A DNA stretch of 64,000 bases, from contig NC_061789.1 of the NCBI RefSeq assembly GCF_022458985.1, positions 6,242,357-6,306,356 of the forward strand, given 5' to 3'. Below, piece after piece: positions 1-13,600 of the stretch. How positions within the stretch are numbered: the stretch's first letter is position 1; the number at the start of each line of letters is the position of its first letter. The DNA comes from Mugil cephalus. Taxonomy: Eukaryota; Chordata; Actinopteri; Mugiliformes; Mugilidae. The translations under genes were made by a program, and so were the position numbers. The notes under the pieces are model-generated. The model did not search any database, was not told the DNA's origin, and saw nothing but the letters and a program-made list of their open reading frames with translations.

Positions 1-221
1 CTTAAGTAACTTGACAGATGGCGTCCAACCAGCTCATCAAAGCTAGCTGACTTAGCAAGGTGCTGTTAGCTAGAAAGTAGACAGATTTATAGCAATACTT
101 CTTTAACAAGCGCCTGATTTGTTATGTTTTGTCAAGTAAGTCATGGCATATAGAATATATACAGGGTACACTGCTCGGATGGTTTAGCTTTATTATCATT
201 ATTAAACTTAAAGAACTTGCT

Positions 222-516
222 GTTGGCTAGGCTAGTTAGCTGGTGTCTTCTTGTTGGTTGCTAGTTGGTGGCTGACTGTTCATTTATTTTTCTTTTTTCT
301 CTTGGTTGAACTGGGTTTCTAAATGTGTTTTGCCTCATGTTTCGCAGAGGGGAGAAGTGTTGGTTGACATGTAGTCGCACATCCCATCACTTCTTATCTA
401 CTGCTGTCGGCTAGGCTAGTTAGCTGGTGTCTTCTTGTTGATTGCTAGCTGGTAGCTGACTGCTAGCCTGCTGGTCGGTTTTTCAGGTGGACTGGGCTTC
501 TAAATGTGTTTGGCCT
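222..516. repeat. Imperfect tandem duplication, about 182-bp unit
   Basis: ggctaggctagttagctggt plus gtcttcttgttg occurs at about 226-257 and again at about 409-440. Both copies then carry ttgctag-tggtggctgactg and end with actgggtttctaaatgtgtt or a close variant (about 309 and 491). Non-coding. Confidence 0.8.
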
Positions 517-519
517 CAG

Positions 520-2065
520 ATCTTTGCTCAATGGACTGTAACATCTCATCCTGTGTAATGATGAATGTATATTTGCACCGAATGAAGAAATTGGTACAGA
601 TTGTACAGATCCAGACAACCTATCTCCTCCCATTTCCAAAACTTTGCTAAGCTAAGCTTGTAAGCTTGTTTCCCAAAATGTCAAAGTATTCCTTAAAGCT
701 GCAACACGTCTGCTTTGATCAGAGACGTCTCTATTCCCATTTCAACCCCCAAGACAAACAAGCAGAGGAGAGAAACTCAGCGCAAGTACTTCGGCGTTGT
801 ACTACAGCGAGCCTGCCTGCAGCAGCTACGTGTGATCACACTTTGCAAACAGCGTCAAATTTGCGTAGGAGTGCTCGCCAAAGGTTTGGTGTTGTCTTCC
901 AGGTTTTTATCCATGACACCGCTGAACCTAAATCTTCCACAGCCGTGGTACGGACCCTGATTCACCTGTTGGATGGATTTTTATTAAAAAACATGAAATA
1001 TCTAAAGGGCAGAGGAGAGGGAATGAGACGACTCTTTGTTTCCCAGAAGTTTTCGGGTTGACCTCTATTCTGCTGCTGAGTGTTGTGTTATGTGCTGGAG
1101 AGCTTTCGTCCTCCTAATTCTTTGTAGTCTCGTAGAAAGAATAGGCCTCGGGGATGAATAAGGCATGACGCCAAGCTCTTAGCAGCCCTCGGAACAATGC
1201 AACGTGCCAAGCGAGACTGCTTTTAGAGAGGGGCTGGTTGGGACTTTTGAGTGTGTGTGTGTTTTGTGTATGATGTGATACTTGTCCAAAAAAAAAAGAA
1301 GTAGCTGTCGGGGTGAACAAGCAGAAGCCAGAGGTAATGGAAACCAGCAGTGAGGAGAAGAGGAAGAGACAGAGGGAGGACTCATTCCTGTTTCTTCTCC
1401 TCGAGAGGCGGACGGGAAGTGTTACTTCACTGTTTCATTTCCTCGGGTGGGAGGCAGCTCAAAGAGACACTCTCCCACAGTTTGGGCCACCGGCTGAGAA
1501 AGTACTCGCATGAGTTGTGAGTCACATTCGCTGAAGATGTAACCGCGCTCTGGGAGAAGCTACTCAGGTGGCCGGAGACACCGAGCTGCAGATGATTTAA
1601 CTGAAACAATGGGGATAATTAACCTTAATTCATGTCCCCTATGAGGGTGTGGAGTCTTCTGAGATGTCCCATTTGGAATAAGTGATGTCTCCAAGTGCTG
1701 GTTAGGGGGACTTCACTGGCGTGGGAAAATCTGTCCACTGGTCAATAAGCAGAAGGTAGTGATGAAGCTAGAAGGTGATGGAGATCATCTTAATCCCACT
1801 GTCCTTGTAGGCAGTCATGATAATCAGCGGCATAAAAGTTACTTGAAATATCAGCTACATACATTCACATATTTTCCAAAGCGAAAGTAAAAAACGTGAT
1901 GAAGCTACAGAGTTTTATTGTGAGTTAGACCTAAACACCGACTATATCTGGTTAGCACAGACTAGAAAACTTAACCAAGAGCATAATGCTAATCTTTTAA
2001 AGTAGCAGCCAAAGAGCCGGACATTTCCCTTCAGAGTTGGTAGAGGCCAAAAACAGAGGTAAAAG
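520..2065. other. No gene seen
   Basis: No supported exon. Open frames are short and show no family motif. A 66-codon frame from 1313 begins with a lysine/arginine-rich stretch resembling paralemmin EKRKRQ but then loses all similarity and has no donor in place. Otherwise unique-looking intergenic or intronic sequence. Confidence 0.6.
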
Positions 2066-2070
2066 AAGTT

Positions 2071-2451
2071 ATCCAAAAAAGCGTTGAATAAGGTCAGCTG
2101 GACTTGTAGAATTTCTTGAAGACGTTTCGCCACTCATCCGAGTAGCTTCTTCAGTTCTGATGAACTAGTGGGAAATTGAGGTTTAAATAGGAAAAACTCT
2201 GTGGGTAGCACCCGCCAGAAACTTGCTTGACCAGAAACTGGAGTCACTAATTACCATAATGGCTGACTCCATTAGTGACTCCAGTTTCTGGTCAAGCAAG
2301 TTTCTGGTGGGTGCTACCCACAGAGTTTTTCCTATTTAAACCTCAATTTCCCACTAGTTCATCAGAACTGAAGAAGCTACTCGGATGAGTGGCGAAACGT
2401 CTTCAAGAAATTCTACAAGTCCAGCTGACCTTATTCAACGCTTTTTTGGAT
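2071..2451. mobile_element. Penelope-like element terminal sequence, near-perfect foldback
   Basis: Two 181-bp arms (2071-2251 and 2271-2451) are inverted copies separated by 19 bp. The only difference I found by eye is one base (2216 region, cacccG versus cacccA). The right arm continues with gaaGctactcGGATGAG and further text that I recall as the 3' terminal region of fish Penelope-like retroelements, which often carry inverted partial terminal repeats. No reverse transcriptase or GIY-YIG coding sequence is present. The near-identity of the arms suggests recent origin or gene conversion. Confidence 0.6.
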
Positions 2452-3304
2452 TACCATGATCTGGATGACTGAGAACCTTCACAGACGAGGTAAAAGAAGG
2501 TCCATCTAAAACATGACACTCCAGTTCTAAAGTGAACAGAGGTAAAGTAACTTTACCGCACCTTCAATCCCAACTTCATTAAACTAATATGCCCAGACTT
2601 TAAATAAACATAGGTGAACCTTCTGTGCAACAAACCCACAGAATTTGCACAGCAACCGATCCATTAATTATGAATGACTTTAAGTTTAATTATAACATAA
2701 ACAGGTGAGATGTACAGAAATACACCCTTTAACCAACTCTAATTATTCCCTTTGTTTAGTGCAAAGAAGAACAAATATATTATGAAAATGTTCATCCTTT
2801 TACAAGACTTTTTATGGACAACCTCAAATTTCAGGTTTGGTGCTCTGGGTGCTGTGTTGTCGACTTATCTTACTAAAACAGTGGTAAAAATTAGGAATAG
2901 CATTTACTTCTGCTGAGAAATTTCAGCTAAAGTCTTTGCAAATTTATGGCATGGACCAAATTAGACTTTCTTTGGAGGAAAGGAAGAACAAACCAATTCA
3001 ATTCTGTTTGAACCTTATTTTGGAGGAACAAAGGCTGATTCCTAAATTATCAAAGTAATAAATGTATAATGATGTTAAAAACTACTTTAGACTGATGAGG
3101 GTAACGTGTAACCAAATGCTGGTTGGACTTCACTGATTAGCGAGTGACGGCGCGGGAGGAAGAAAGAGTTCAGCTGGATTTGATCTGATAAGAGACAGAG
3201 GCCTAATCTGATAGTCCATCTATCAATCAGAGCGAATCAAACCAACGTGACAGCAGAGACACTGATGGAGTGGAACAAATAAAAAGAGCCGAGCTCACTC
3301 CTAT

Positions 3305-3330
3305 CACACACACACACACACACACACACT
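3305..3330. repeat. (CA)n microsatellite
   Basis: A CA run of about 12 units. Comparable short CA/GT runs occur at 3595-3611, 4841-4861, 5081-5113, 8488-8504, 28030-28061 and 34056-34074. Confidence 0.95.
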
Positions 3331-4499
3331 GGCAAATATGTCTAAACTAAAAAAAAAAAATTTTTAAAATGGTGGAGAGGCCAGAGAAGCAAAGCGAGCT
3401 GGGAAAGTTGAATTAACGCCGTTACGCTCACACCAAGTCACACACATCAGGGAGGGCAGGACATCCGAATCCCCCCGCTGCTCTCAGGACTCCAGTCAAA
3501 CGGTAGAGACCCAGGCAGCCATATGTCCTCTCTGCTGCCTCTGCAGTCCAGCACCCTGCCCCAGGACATACAGTACACAGCCCCGTGCACGTGAACACAC
3601 ACACACACACGGACAAGGGCTAATTGGGCAGCCTGGATCGTGCTTGCCACATAATGCTCCTGGAGATCCAGCATCCTTCTACGCACACGTCCACATGAGT
3701 GTGGCGGTAACACACTAAAGGAAGGTGCAGCAGTAATGCAGCGTTAAAACCCCCAACTGTCACTCACAGCCAGTGCTCCGTTTCTACCTATGCCTCAGAT
3801 AAAGATCCGAGGCTCTGCCACATTGTGACCACGATTTTTTCTTTTAAATAATTTACCTGAAGTCAAGACACATTTATTTATTTATTTTTTTTCAAATGTT
3901 TCTGCAGCGTGGCCATTTTTTTTTACCCTGCAACTGTCAAACCAATCTCTCTTCAAGCCAGATCCTGGCACACTCAGCGTATACAGCAAGCCATGCACTT
4001 ATGTGTGCACACATATGAGCGGCACACCTGAGTCGAAACAAACAGCAGAGCCCCCCCCCACCCTCACACCGCCTCCTCCTCCCAGAACGTGGCAATCCCT
4101 CCCTACTATTTTAAGAACATGTTAAAGGATGAGAGTAAAACCGTAATAGGATTTACCCAGCGGTGGGTAATTAGGGCTTCTGTTTGGGGAATACCAGCAG
4201 ATAATACAGAATACCTCTGAGAGACCCCCGCCCCCCCCCTCCCTGCATCACCTCCATCACTGCCACTACTACCACAACACATACACTCTGAGGGGGATAA
4301 AAAAATGTAGAAAACATGCAAAACACAAAACAGAGACTTCTGTTACCAGAGGAGGAAAACCTGCCCTCCATCCATCCCTCATTCCTTGCATCCTCACCTT
4401 GGATACCTCGTCTCCAAGCTGACGGTTGCCGTGGCACCAGATTCCTACGCGATGGCCATGTCAGAACAAATGACACCAAAATCTCCTTCCACCCAGATG

Positions 4500-4600
4500 T
4501 GCGTCCCTTCTTCTTCTTCTTCCTCCTCCTCCACCTCTTCTTCTTCTTCCTCTCTTCCCTCTCCTCTCCCCTCGCGCTGCCTCCTGGTCCACAGCGAAGC
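4500..4600. repeat. Polypyrimidine (TTC/TCC)n tract
   Basis: Runs of ttc and tcc with ctcttcc over about 80 bp. All open frames through it are low-complexity Ser or Glu/Arg runs. A GT and GA-rich tract follows at 4838-4920. Confidence 0.9.
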
Positions 4601-7600
4601 GTGAGACGAAGAGAGACGTCTCCGCTCTGTCTCCAGACCTCTTGCACACATGCACAGGAAACACTTGCCCTCCTTTTTTTTTTATTTCTTCTTTTTTTCT
4701 TTTCAAATCAGCTCATTCCAGCGACGCCTAATAAATCAAGTGGCCGGAGTGGAAATCTCCTCCCGTGCAACGGCGAGCCGGCCGAGGAGACACGGAGGAG
4801 GAGGAGATGGAGAGGGTGCGCGAACATGTGAGGGAGTGAGAGTGTGTGTGTGTGTGTGTGAGATGGAGGGAGAGAGAGAGAGAGGGAGGGAGAGGAGAGA
4901 GGGGAGGGAAGGAGGGTGTGTGTTATGTGTGTCAGCTCATTTGTATTCAAAGCTTGTTTAGCCTCCCCTTTCTCTTTCCTTCCCTTCTATCCCCTTCTCT
5001 CTGCGGGCATGGACGTGAACCTGACCTAAGAGGAAACAGGGATGAAGGAATTCTGCAGATTCAGGAGACAATGTGAATGAGTGTGCGTGTGTGTGTATGT
5101 GTGTGTGTGTGTGCTGCATGCCTCCGTCACAGCCCACTCTGGATGTGGGTTAACGATACACTGCTATTGATCTACTCTTCTGGGAACACGTGCAACATCT
5201 CAGGTCCGAGCTGGTACCAGACCGGATGGAAAAGTACGTGTGTGCGTCACCGTTAAAGACCGAAGGATGAAGGTTCGCAATTATGCGCTGACAAATATCT
5301 CGGGCGAACAGGTCGCGATCAGATCCACATCGGCCAGAACGGCTTATTAAAACAATGCATCACCTTGAACCGTGAAACAGCTGAGGGCACTTCCTGCCGC
5401 GAAAAAAAAACTATGCCACTCCTGATGAGCCGCGTCTCTGCACAGGGCCGGGACAATGCCACGCTGACAGCTGCAGAGAGGAGACGGATGTTTATAGCAG
5501 CAATGTCAGAAAATGAGTAACGTCCCTGTGAATATGCACCGCTCAGGGTCAGGCAGCAATATCTGCTACAGGGATTGCTGCGAGATGTCGTACAGACATT
5601 TGTCATCCTCAGCAAATGAACCCTAGAAACTTTGGTGGCCGGCAGTTTTGGCTAATGATACTCCTTCATTGCTAGCATTAGTTGTACTGTCTGGAATCTT
5701 TCCCCCATTTATTGTAGTCAATGAGAATATTAACGCAATGTAATTTTAAATTGGATAAGTGACACTGGCATTGCCGTTGACCACTGGACGGAACCGTGTT
5801 AGCTGTTCCATACCTTTTCCCACGTTAATGCTAAGCTAACTGGCCATCAGCTTCATGTTTACCGTTTATATATCCTTTCAGTTTTGTTCATTCAATTTGG
5901 TGGAAACAGGCTAAGCATGGCATCCCAGAAGTCCCTCTCCCTGGTTACTCCCAAGAGATCCAAGGTTCACATCTTACCAGCAAAGTTTGGGTCTACACCG
6001 AAGGTCTTCTCCCAACATCTCCAAAGAGAGGTGCCCAAGAAAAGTCTTTAACAGATGCCCGAACCGCCCCCCCACTGCACCCTTTTGATGCTAAACAGAA
6101 CTGGTTCTACTCTGAACGCCCAAGCTTGGGTAGGACTTTTCTTACTGGTAAACTGAAAGCTTTACCTCCATATTTCATATTTACTGTACCATCATGGAGG
6201 TGGTGGCATTTCTAAACCAAGGCTAAGACCAGGTAACTTGATTTGTTTGACATTTCCTGATCCATGTCTTGGCAAGTAAGCACAATTTGACCAAGAGTTC
6301 CCAAAATATTTCAGAGAATTCCTTAAAAGTCCTAGCCTTGTTTCACCAGGGATGCACCAGAACTTTCACAGTTGACATCAAATACACTTTTGTTCCAAAA
6401 GGATGACAGTGATGTGTCCTACCAACGTTCAGAGTTTGGACTTGGAGTTGAACACAACCAAGGAAATAGGTTGTAAGAGAAACATCCTTTGACTTGTCAC
6501 AGTAGAGAAAAGCACCGGCTAATTCCACTTAACGGAGGTTTCTTATGTGTACGATGGTTTACCTCGAAGACTGATTTTCAGTCATTGGTGGAGTTGAAAA
6601 AATTGAAAAATAATAACGTCAAAGCTTCAGTTACTGGATCTTATCCCGTTTTGCAAGGAGCTTTGATCAGAAACTAGTTATTTGATCTGCCCTGTCTGTC
6701 CCACCCTCTGGATGATGACATTAATGTTAAATGAACCAAGAGGTTGATCTTGAGTGTTTTAGTTAGCTGGGGCTGCTAGTGGCTTCTGCACAGCCCACTC
6801 TTCATTAATATAGCATCACCTCAGAGGCATTAATATCTACCAGCATTATTTCATGCACACAGCCCCTGACCTATTTCAGAAATGATAATATATCAGGAAA
6901 GAGACGAAAATAAAACCCCTCGTGATTTATGTCCCCGAGCTGGTGAAATGGTTGAAATAGCAAGAAATACGGAAGAAAAACACCACAAAAGGAAACCGAC
7001 AAATCCAATAAGGACTGGAGGAATGAAGGAATCAGATCTAACCTTTCCACATATATGTGTAAATGAAACTCACTCCTTCCGAATTATCACCTCACAAGGT
7101 TCCACTTCCCCTCCTCCAAGTGCTGAGTGTGCTGGCCTGGCTCGCATGGGTCTCAGTGGGATTGTCATAGTGGCGGATGAGATATGGCCCGAGCGTCGTG
7201 GAAATGAGAAATCTGCCCGTTATGGGGTCGTTATGGTTTACGACACATTGGATGTTCGTCCCATGGGTGTGCTCTCCTCCAGGCCATGTATACCCTGCTC
7301 CACGTCCCCGTCCATCCCCCACTCTGGCTGCTCGCATCGTCCTGCAATGTAACCCACCCTCATTCAAACTCTCAAAAAAGAGACGCAGAACTCGAGGAGA
7401 TTTTGCTGAGCTGTGCTCGCGGGGTGCATTTGTTGTTTCCACGGAAACCTCGTATTTGCACACAGTACCATGCACAGAAAGAATAAAAAAAAAACAGATT
7501 TAGTCAGTGGGAAGTAACTTTTATGTTGCCTAGTGTATGCATTAACACATTTACTCATTCACGCACTCTGCACAACCAGAACATAGTGATGCCTATATGC

Positions 7601-10146
7601 TGCATATCTGCGTCGCATGCACGCATGAATGCAAGCGTCCAAAAGCACCTGGACATCTGGATGTGTTCCTTTACCTTTACTGCACGCTGGCACTCAATAC
7701 AGCGCGTGGCTTGTTTAAATTATTCACCAGTTTATCAATTCAGGGTCATTTAAACACCTCTGCAAGAAGTTCAAGCAATGAGTCGAGTCAACAACAGCTA
7801 GAGGCAAAAATGTGTCAAGAATAAAGTACTTCAAAGTAGCTGAACAGAACTCCTCCGTGAACCGCGCCATCAGTTGTGTTCATATTCGGTTTAAGTGATT
7901 TTACACTGGACGTTATTCAAAAATTCTATAAATTAATAATGTTTTCATGCGGCTAAGCAAACATTAGTGTTTACTATCACGGTTAGCACATTTAGAACAT
8001 TTCAACTGTTAAATACTTTTAGCTTTGACTGTTTCAACCTGTTTTCAGATTGATTAAGCTAATTAAATGTCTTATCTGTAAATGTATGTGTCTTAATTGA
8101 CCATTCAGGTTGCCTTTTCCAACGTTTCCATCTATAGAGGATTTTCACAGTGGATCATCAGCTCTTCATAAATTTGGATGTCGCCATGTTGGAGGCACTC
8201 GGCAATGTAAACAAAGTGCATGGACTGCAGCGGATTGCAGAAAATGGTGAATTATTGTTTTTGGCTGTACCAGTCGGGCAGACTGCGAAAAACATGGCTG
8301 TCCACCACAAAGCCAGGTACATACAAAGCTACAGTGACCACACGATACAAACTGGAATGTGATATTTAACTCTAAGCGCATCTTCTTAACACACCTTGCA
8401 CATATGAAAACATGACCACCCCCAACCCCATTACAACACAAATCCTCCCCCCTGCCCAGCTCCCCAAACACCAGCTCACCACGCCAACACACACACACAC
8501 ACACATATATACAGCCGGGATCATTATGCCAAGGGCTCCAGCTGTGATCTGCAGGGGCAATTCATTAATCAGCCCCACAACAAAGGACCACATTCCTCCA
8601 CTATTCTCAGCCTTTGTCTGCACAGAATCTGCACTTAAACTGACTTGAAAATTAAAAAAAACAAACAAAAAAAAAAAAAAAAACAGGAAATAGTGAGCCC
8701 AAGCAAATTATACAGTGGCAGCAGGAGGGTGTAATTGATCATTTGATTAAACAGAACTGTCACAAAAACATGTTTCGCATCTGTTAGGTCATTTATATCC
8801 ACTAGCAGACAAAGGAATTAAACACTAGCAGTCAAGAAAAATTTGTATTAACTTATTTAATTTGTGCCGCTTGTCTCTTTGGTTCATAACAGTCTCCTAT
8901 TTCATGTATTCCTACAATGTGCTGCTTCATACTACTTGGAAGGGGGGGTCCTATTCTCTGGTAAAATGCCATTACTGACAGACTATCATCATAACAGCAT
9001 GTGGGCGAGGCTCTACAAATATCAAGGACGGCCTACAGCAGGTGTTCCCCTCTTTCACGGTGATTGGAAAATAAATTCCATCTCATGTAATTTGGCTACC
9101 ATCAACCCCCGCCCTTTTACGCAGAATCCACTGGAGTGCTCCCTCGTTCATATCGGCTCACGTTAAACCCCTCAGGCACAGAGGGAAATGATGCATGTTA
9201 TTGTGAACACACCAGATGGGGCCCCCCGAAGCCGGGAACCTGGAGGTAGAGCGGCAATCTTCCGGTAATGAGATGTAAATGGAGGCGAAGCCGAGATGGA
9301 GATGGCGACCGGCTCATTTTAATGGGTGACAGTGCAAAGTAATGTAAGTGACAGGTAGCAAACCTGCATGGAAATAGATCCCATTTGTCAAATTTGGTTT
9401 TGTACACTGCTCCTCTTTGACCGGGACCTATTGTTGAAACCAACGAGCCAATGCTGAAGCATATAAAATCAATGTTTGTACAATAACACTGGTTAAAATG
9501 TAATATGAAGGATGTACTCCAACTGATGAATCCATTAACTATTATCAGAAGCTCTTAAACCCATTGTGGGCTTCCTGTCTGTTACTAGAACACCAGAAAG
9601 GACTTAAATAACCTTTCAAGGTAAATATAATGTAATTTTATAATTAAATTCTATTATATTTCAGTGGGAAACATTGCACTGACACCAGTATGTCCGGTAT
9701 TGTGCACATGTACTCACAGTCATACAACAACACCCAATACCACTTAATGTTGCACTTCAGGATACAACCAAAAACATGGTTAAAGCCATCAGTGATGGTA
9801 GACTCTCCAGCCCGTCGTGTGTCGCACACACACCCTCCAGCCAGTTATTAATGAAGACCATTCGGCACGGAAAAGCGTATCTGATGCAGCGGCAGTCGGA
9901 CGGAAAATAGTTATTCAGGTGCAGCTCAACCAGCAAATGAAGAGACTCCAACCCACTGGAATAGAACATGTTCTAGCGTAGAAGAGGAACCCAGGAATCT
10001 CACCGCTCACCAGTGAGCATGTTCTGAAAAGGCTCAGTTTGATGAATTAACTCGAAAAGCAAGCTCCGTTGATGCACTGACATCTGAGGCTTGTGACGAA
10101 AGATCGCAATGCCATGTTTAATGAAAACATATGTCGATTTAGGGCT

Positions 10147-10663
10147 ACACCGATGACACACACCATTATGACCATCTTCTGTGTATTGTGTAGGTCTCCG
10201 TTGTTGCCTGCAAAACAGTTGTCAGTGACTCCTCAGAGAGTAGCCATGGGCCTTCTGAGGGTGTCCCTGAAGGGGCACATAATGTTGTTAGTGGGTGGGC
10301 TTTGGGTCCTATGAGTTGAGGGGAGAGGCCTCTGTGGATCATCCCACAGATGCTTGACCAGTTTGGGATCTCATGAATTTGGAGATTTTGGAGGCCAGGT
10401 TGTCACCTTGTGCTGTTTTTCATGTTTTTTGAGTTGTTCCTAACCCGTTTTTGTGTGTATGTCCTGGTCAGGCTCCATCCTGCTGGTCTTTGGTATGGGG
10501 CGGGATTACCTGCCGGTCTAGGTGGGTTGCATATGTCTAAGTATCATCCACATGAATGAATACCAGGTCCAAAAGTTTCCTAGCAGAACGCTGAATTATC
10601 ACAAGTTGGCTGGTGTTATTTACTTCTCTTGTCAGTGGTTTTAATGTTATGGCTGATCGGTGT
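10147..10663. mobile_element. mariner-type non-autonomous remnant
   Basis: Ends are acaccgat at the left and atcggtgt at the right. Internal words such as cattatgaccatc, ggcctctgtggatcatcccacag, agtttgggatct and ggccaggttg are decayed pieces of the transposase-derived sequence typical of a common fish mariner family. The coding sense, where readable, is on the minus strand. Confidence 0.65.
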
Positions 10664-13600
10664 GTAATCATAGAATAAACAATATCCCATGAAACTCGAG
10701 TACATTTTCAAAGTCAGTTCAAAGAGTGTAACAACATTATTATACAGTAGGTCTATTTCTAGTGATACAACTTATTTCCAGACCAAGTACTTCCGTTTTA
10801 GTACTTGCTGCTACAGAGTACCGATATGTGTGCTGATGCATTTGGCTGAAAGCGTTTACATATTTCTGCATCGAGAGAGAGAGAGAGAAGCTGATGCGCA
10901 AGGTCCGACGGTGGTACAAGGATCCAGATTGGGGCCCAAGGCTGCCGAGACTTCGCTACAAGACGCCCACATGCTGAAGCCGAGCGCCTCATTAGGTAGT
11001 TCACGCAACGGTGGAGGCGGAGGACCGGGAGAGGACGGGGCGGGGAAATGAGACAGATGAAGGGAACAGTACTTCACGCTCCATCTGGATGGAATCTTTA
11101 TTCCCGTGGTGTCGGCTCTTTGCACCGGCAATTCAGACGCAGAGAACGGATGGAGGTCCGTAGGACACCATGAAATGATCTGAAGTTGCATCTTATTGAT
11201 AATGAAGATGGTTCGAACTGTCAGACTCGAAGTGCCCGCAGCTTCATGTTATAGGCGTGATGGTGATTAGTCACAGCTGGCCTGAACTTACTGAGGAGGG
11301 GTCTTAAGGCTACAATGTCCAGTATAGTGTGTGTTTAGGAGGCCATGGCAGTGGTTTAGCCTAATGTTTGAATAAATCTCTTCATCACAGACAACTCCAC
11401 CATCATGTCTTGTGCATAAATATTACAGCTACTCTGCAGAAGCTTCTCTGCAAAATCTCTTTGTCTAAGACGAAACTGGAAGAATCACATGTGAGTAAAC
11501 AAAAAAATCATGGGAAACCGTTAGAAAAGCTGCATTGAAAAGAAACATTTTCAGTAAAAACTAGACTCAGAGAAGAAGACATGACTAGCAGTCGACAAGA
11601 CATTTTCACAGGACGCCTATAATGTGAAGCAACAAACTATCACGAGTCACTGCGTGATGGACGCGACGTGGTGCAAATCAAAGTGCCCCAATTATGCTGT
11701 GATGCATCGGTCAATTCAAATGGAACGTCAACAAGCGACATTTCAACCATTTACATGGTCAAACGTTGTGGTAAATCCGTCCAATAGATGTCGAGAAATT
11801 TCCCCAGTTAAAAAACAGAAACAGTTGGTAATATAGGAACACAGGACTGAACAGTAAAGAACTATTTCCAAGTGACATAACAATGTATTGCTAACTCAGA
11901 GTCACGAGAGGTCCGCCACTGATTGTCAGCCCTGGGGCCACATTGCTAAGTTGTCTTTGCTTGTGTGCTTGTTAGAACCAATTAAGTCAGAGGGAACTTC
12001 TGATTGCGTTGTCTTCCTTCCTCTGTGCTCTTCTTCTTTCCTCTTTTTGCAGCGCCACGCTCAGCTCAGTTCTCTTAAATTGACGTTTGCTCTAAAAACA
12101 CGTTTCTGAACGACCTTTAAAATTTAATCGTGGGGTTGGGATTGTGCATTTGATGAGATACTCAGGCATTCACATCACTTATCTACTCTCTCCTCTCCAT
12201 GCAGCTTGGCTCTGATGTGACTGATGAATCATTCCGCTTTGCATCAAGCCCTCACCTTAAACCCCCCCGCCCTCCCACCTATCTGCGTTCTGTCCGAGCT
12301 TAAACTCAAACACTGTTGATGTCCATCATGTGGCTTAGGACGGTTTATGGAGATTCAAGCTGACAAGCTGAAAAAACAAAACAGAGGCCCTGTATGGTAG
12401 GGGCCTGCAGCTCACAATGAACTGTCAGTTCCAGACCGTGAATCAGCTTTGTGAACATGATGGATAGGCACCACAGAGACACAAAACCTCTGCCCTCATT
12501 TTGTTCTTTGGTTTAGTCACAGATAACCAAGTCATCTCCTTTAGGTTCAGCGTGGACCAACAGAAAATTTGGTCTCACATTGTCTCACATTCTTAATCTT
12601 ATTCTCATCTGTCAGATTCAACCTCTGTCTTTGTCTTTTTCCTCCATCTTCCTTTGCATAATTTATGAGAAGCTGCGTCCCTCAGACCCATTACTCTCTC
12701 ATCAGGTGACCCATTTACGAGGGGGAAGCCGGCACTGCAGATATGGTCGCTGTGAGGCTCATAAATCAACATTTATTGAAGAATTGTCCACTCATTCAGA
12801 TGCTGAATGTGCGATCAGAGCCCACTCTAGCTCAGTGATAAAGCTTGTGTAGTTCTGGAGTACAGCCACACTCTGTATATTATTAATAGCTATAGTAAGA
12901 TTAATTGACTGTACCAGACTACACCGTAGGATTCATCATAAAGACACAATAAATCAACGCAACTAAGTTCTTCTGAGACCAGATGCTTTTTTTCCTTGGA
13001 TATATTAGCACCACTTAAAAGACTTTCATTTTTGTCCTTGCTGAACTGCAAGACTTTGAAGGACGTCCTATTATTCATTATACTGTCTGTGCAAGTGTTT
13101 TCTAGTGGTATGGTAGGCAGGGTAAAGAGAAATGGAGATTAAAGAACATAACCTTTACATAACTTTGTTTCTACGGTGAAAACTACAGTAAAGAGCAATG
13201 GACCCAGTATTGACCCTTGTGGGACTCCACATGTGATTGTAAAGAATGTCATCTTTCACTCGTGTATAAACTTGTGTTCTCAAATACAACCAGTTTGGTT
13301 TTGAAGGTCTTCACTAACACTGTGTATTAATACTGTGGGGTTTAAAGAGCAGAACATAGTGGGCATTCAGATTTCATTTTCATGTAGAATATACACAGCT
13401 GTAATGGCCATTTAGATAATTTGCACTCAAAAAAATGATTTTCATTGTTTGTGCTTCCTTCCTACATTTAATTAATCCTGTTAAACGTTTAGCTGGAGGA
13501 CCTCTCATCATCCATTGCTTTTTTAGATCTTTTTTTTTTTTGTCTGTATCTCTCACAGCTGCACTGTAGCTATTTGTATGATTTATCGAGCTCCCGGCAA

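Larger units (their letters stand above)
2460..10140. other. No gene seen; simple repeats only
   Basis: Contains CA/GT microsatellites, the 4.5-kb polypyrimidine tract, poly-A at 8655-8683 and AT-rich unique sequence. The 4.7-5.0 kb part (ccggagtgg, cggcgagccggccgagg) is mildly CpG-rich and could be a regulatory or first-exon region, but no TSS or ORF supports this. It may be upstream intron of the paralemmin gene. Confidence 0.5.

Noticed and set aside
1313..1513. 66-codon frame with EEKRKRQRE, reminiscent of the paralemmin N-terminal coiled coil
   Set aside because: The similarity covers only about nine residues, the following residues are hydrophobic and unlike paralemmin, and no donor sits where the exon should end.
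4171..4831. Several overlapping frames of 70-171 codons on both strands
   Set aside because: They run through polypyrimidine, GT and GA tracts, giving only Ser, Phe or Glu/Arg/Lys runs; no splice signals or family motif.
13195..13260. Possible LINE reverse-transcriptase remnant (reads SIDPCGTPHVI)
   Set aside because: Only one short block resembles known LINE text and no neighbouring RT motif was found.
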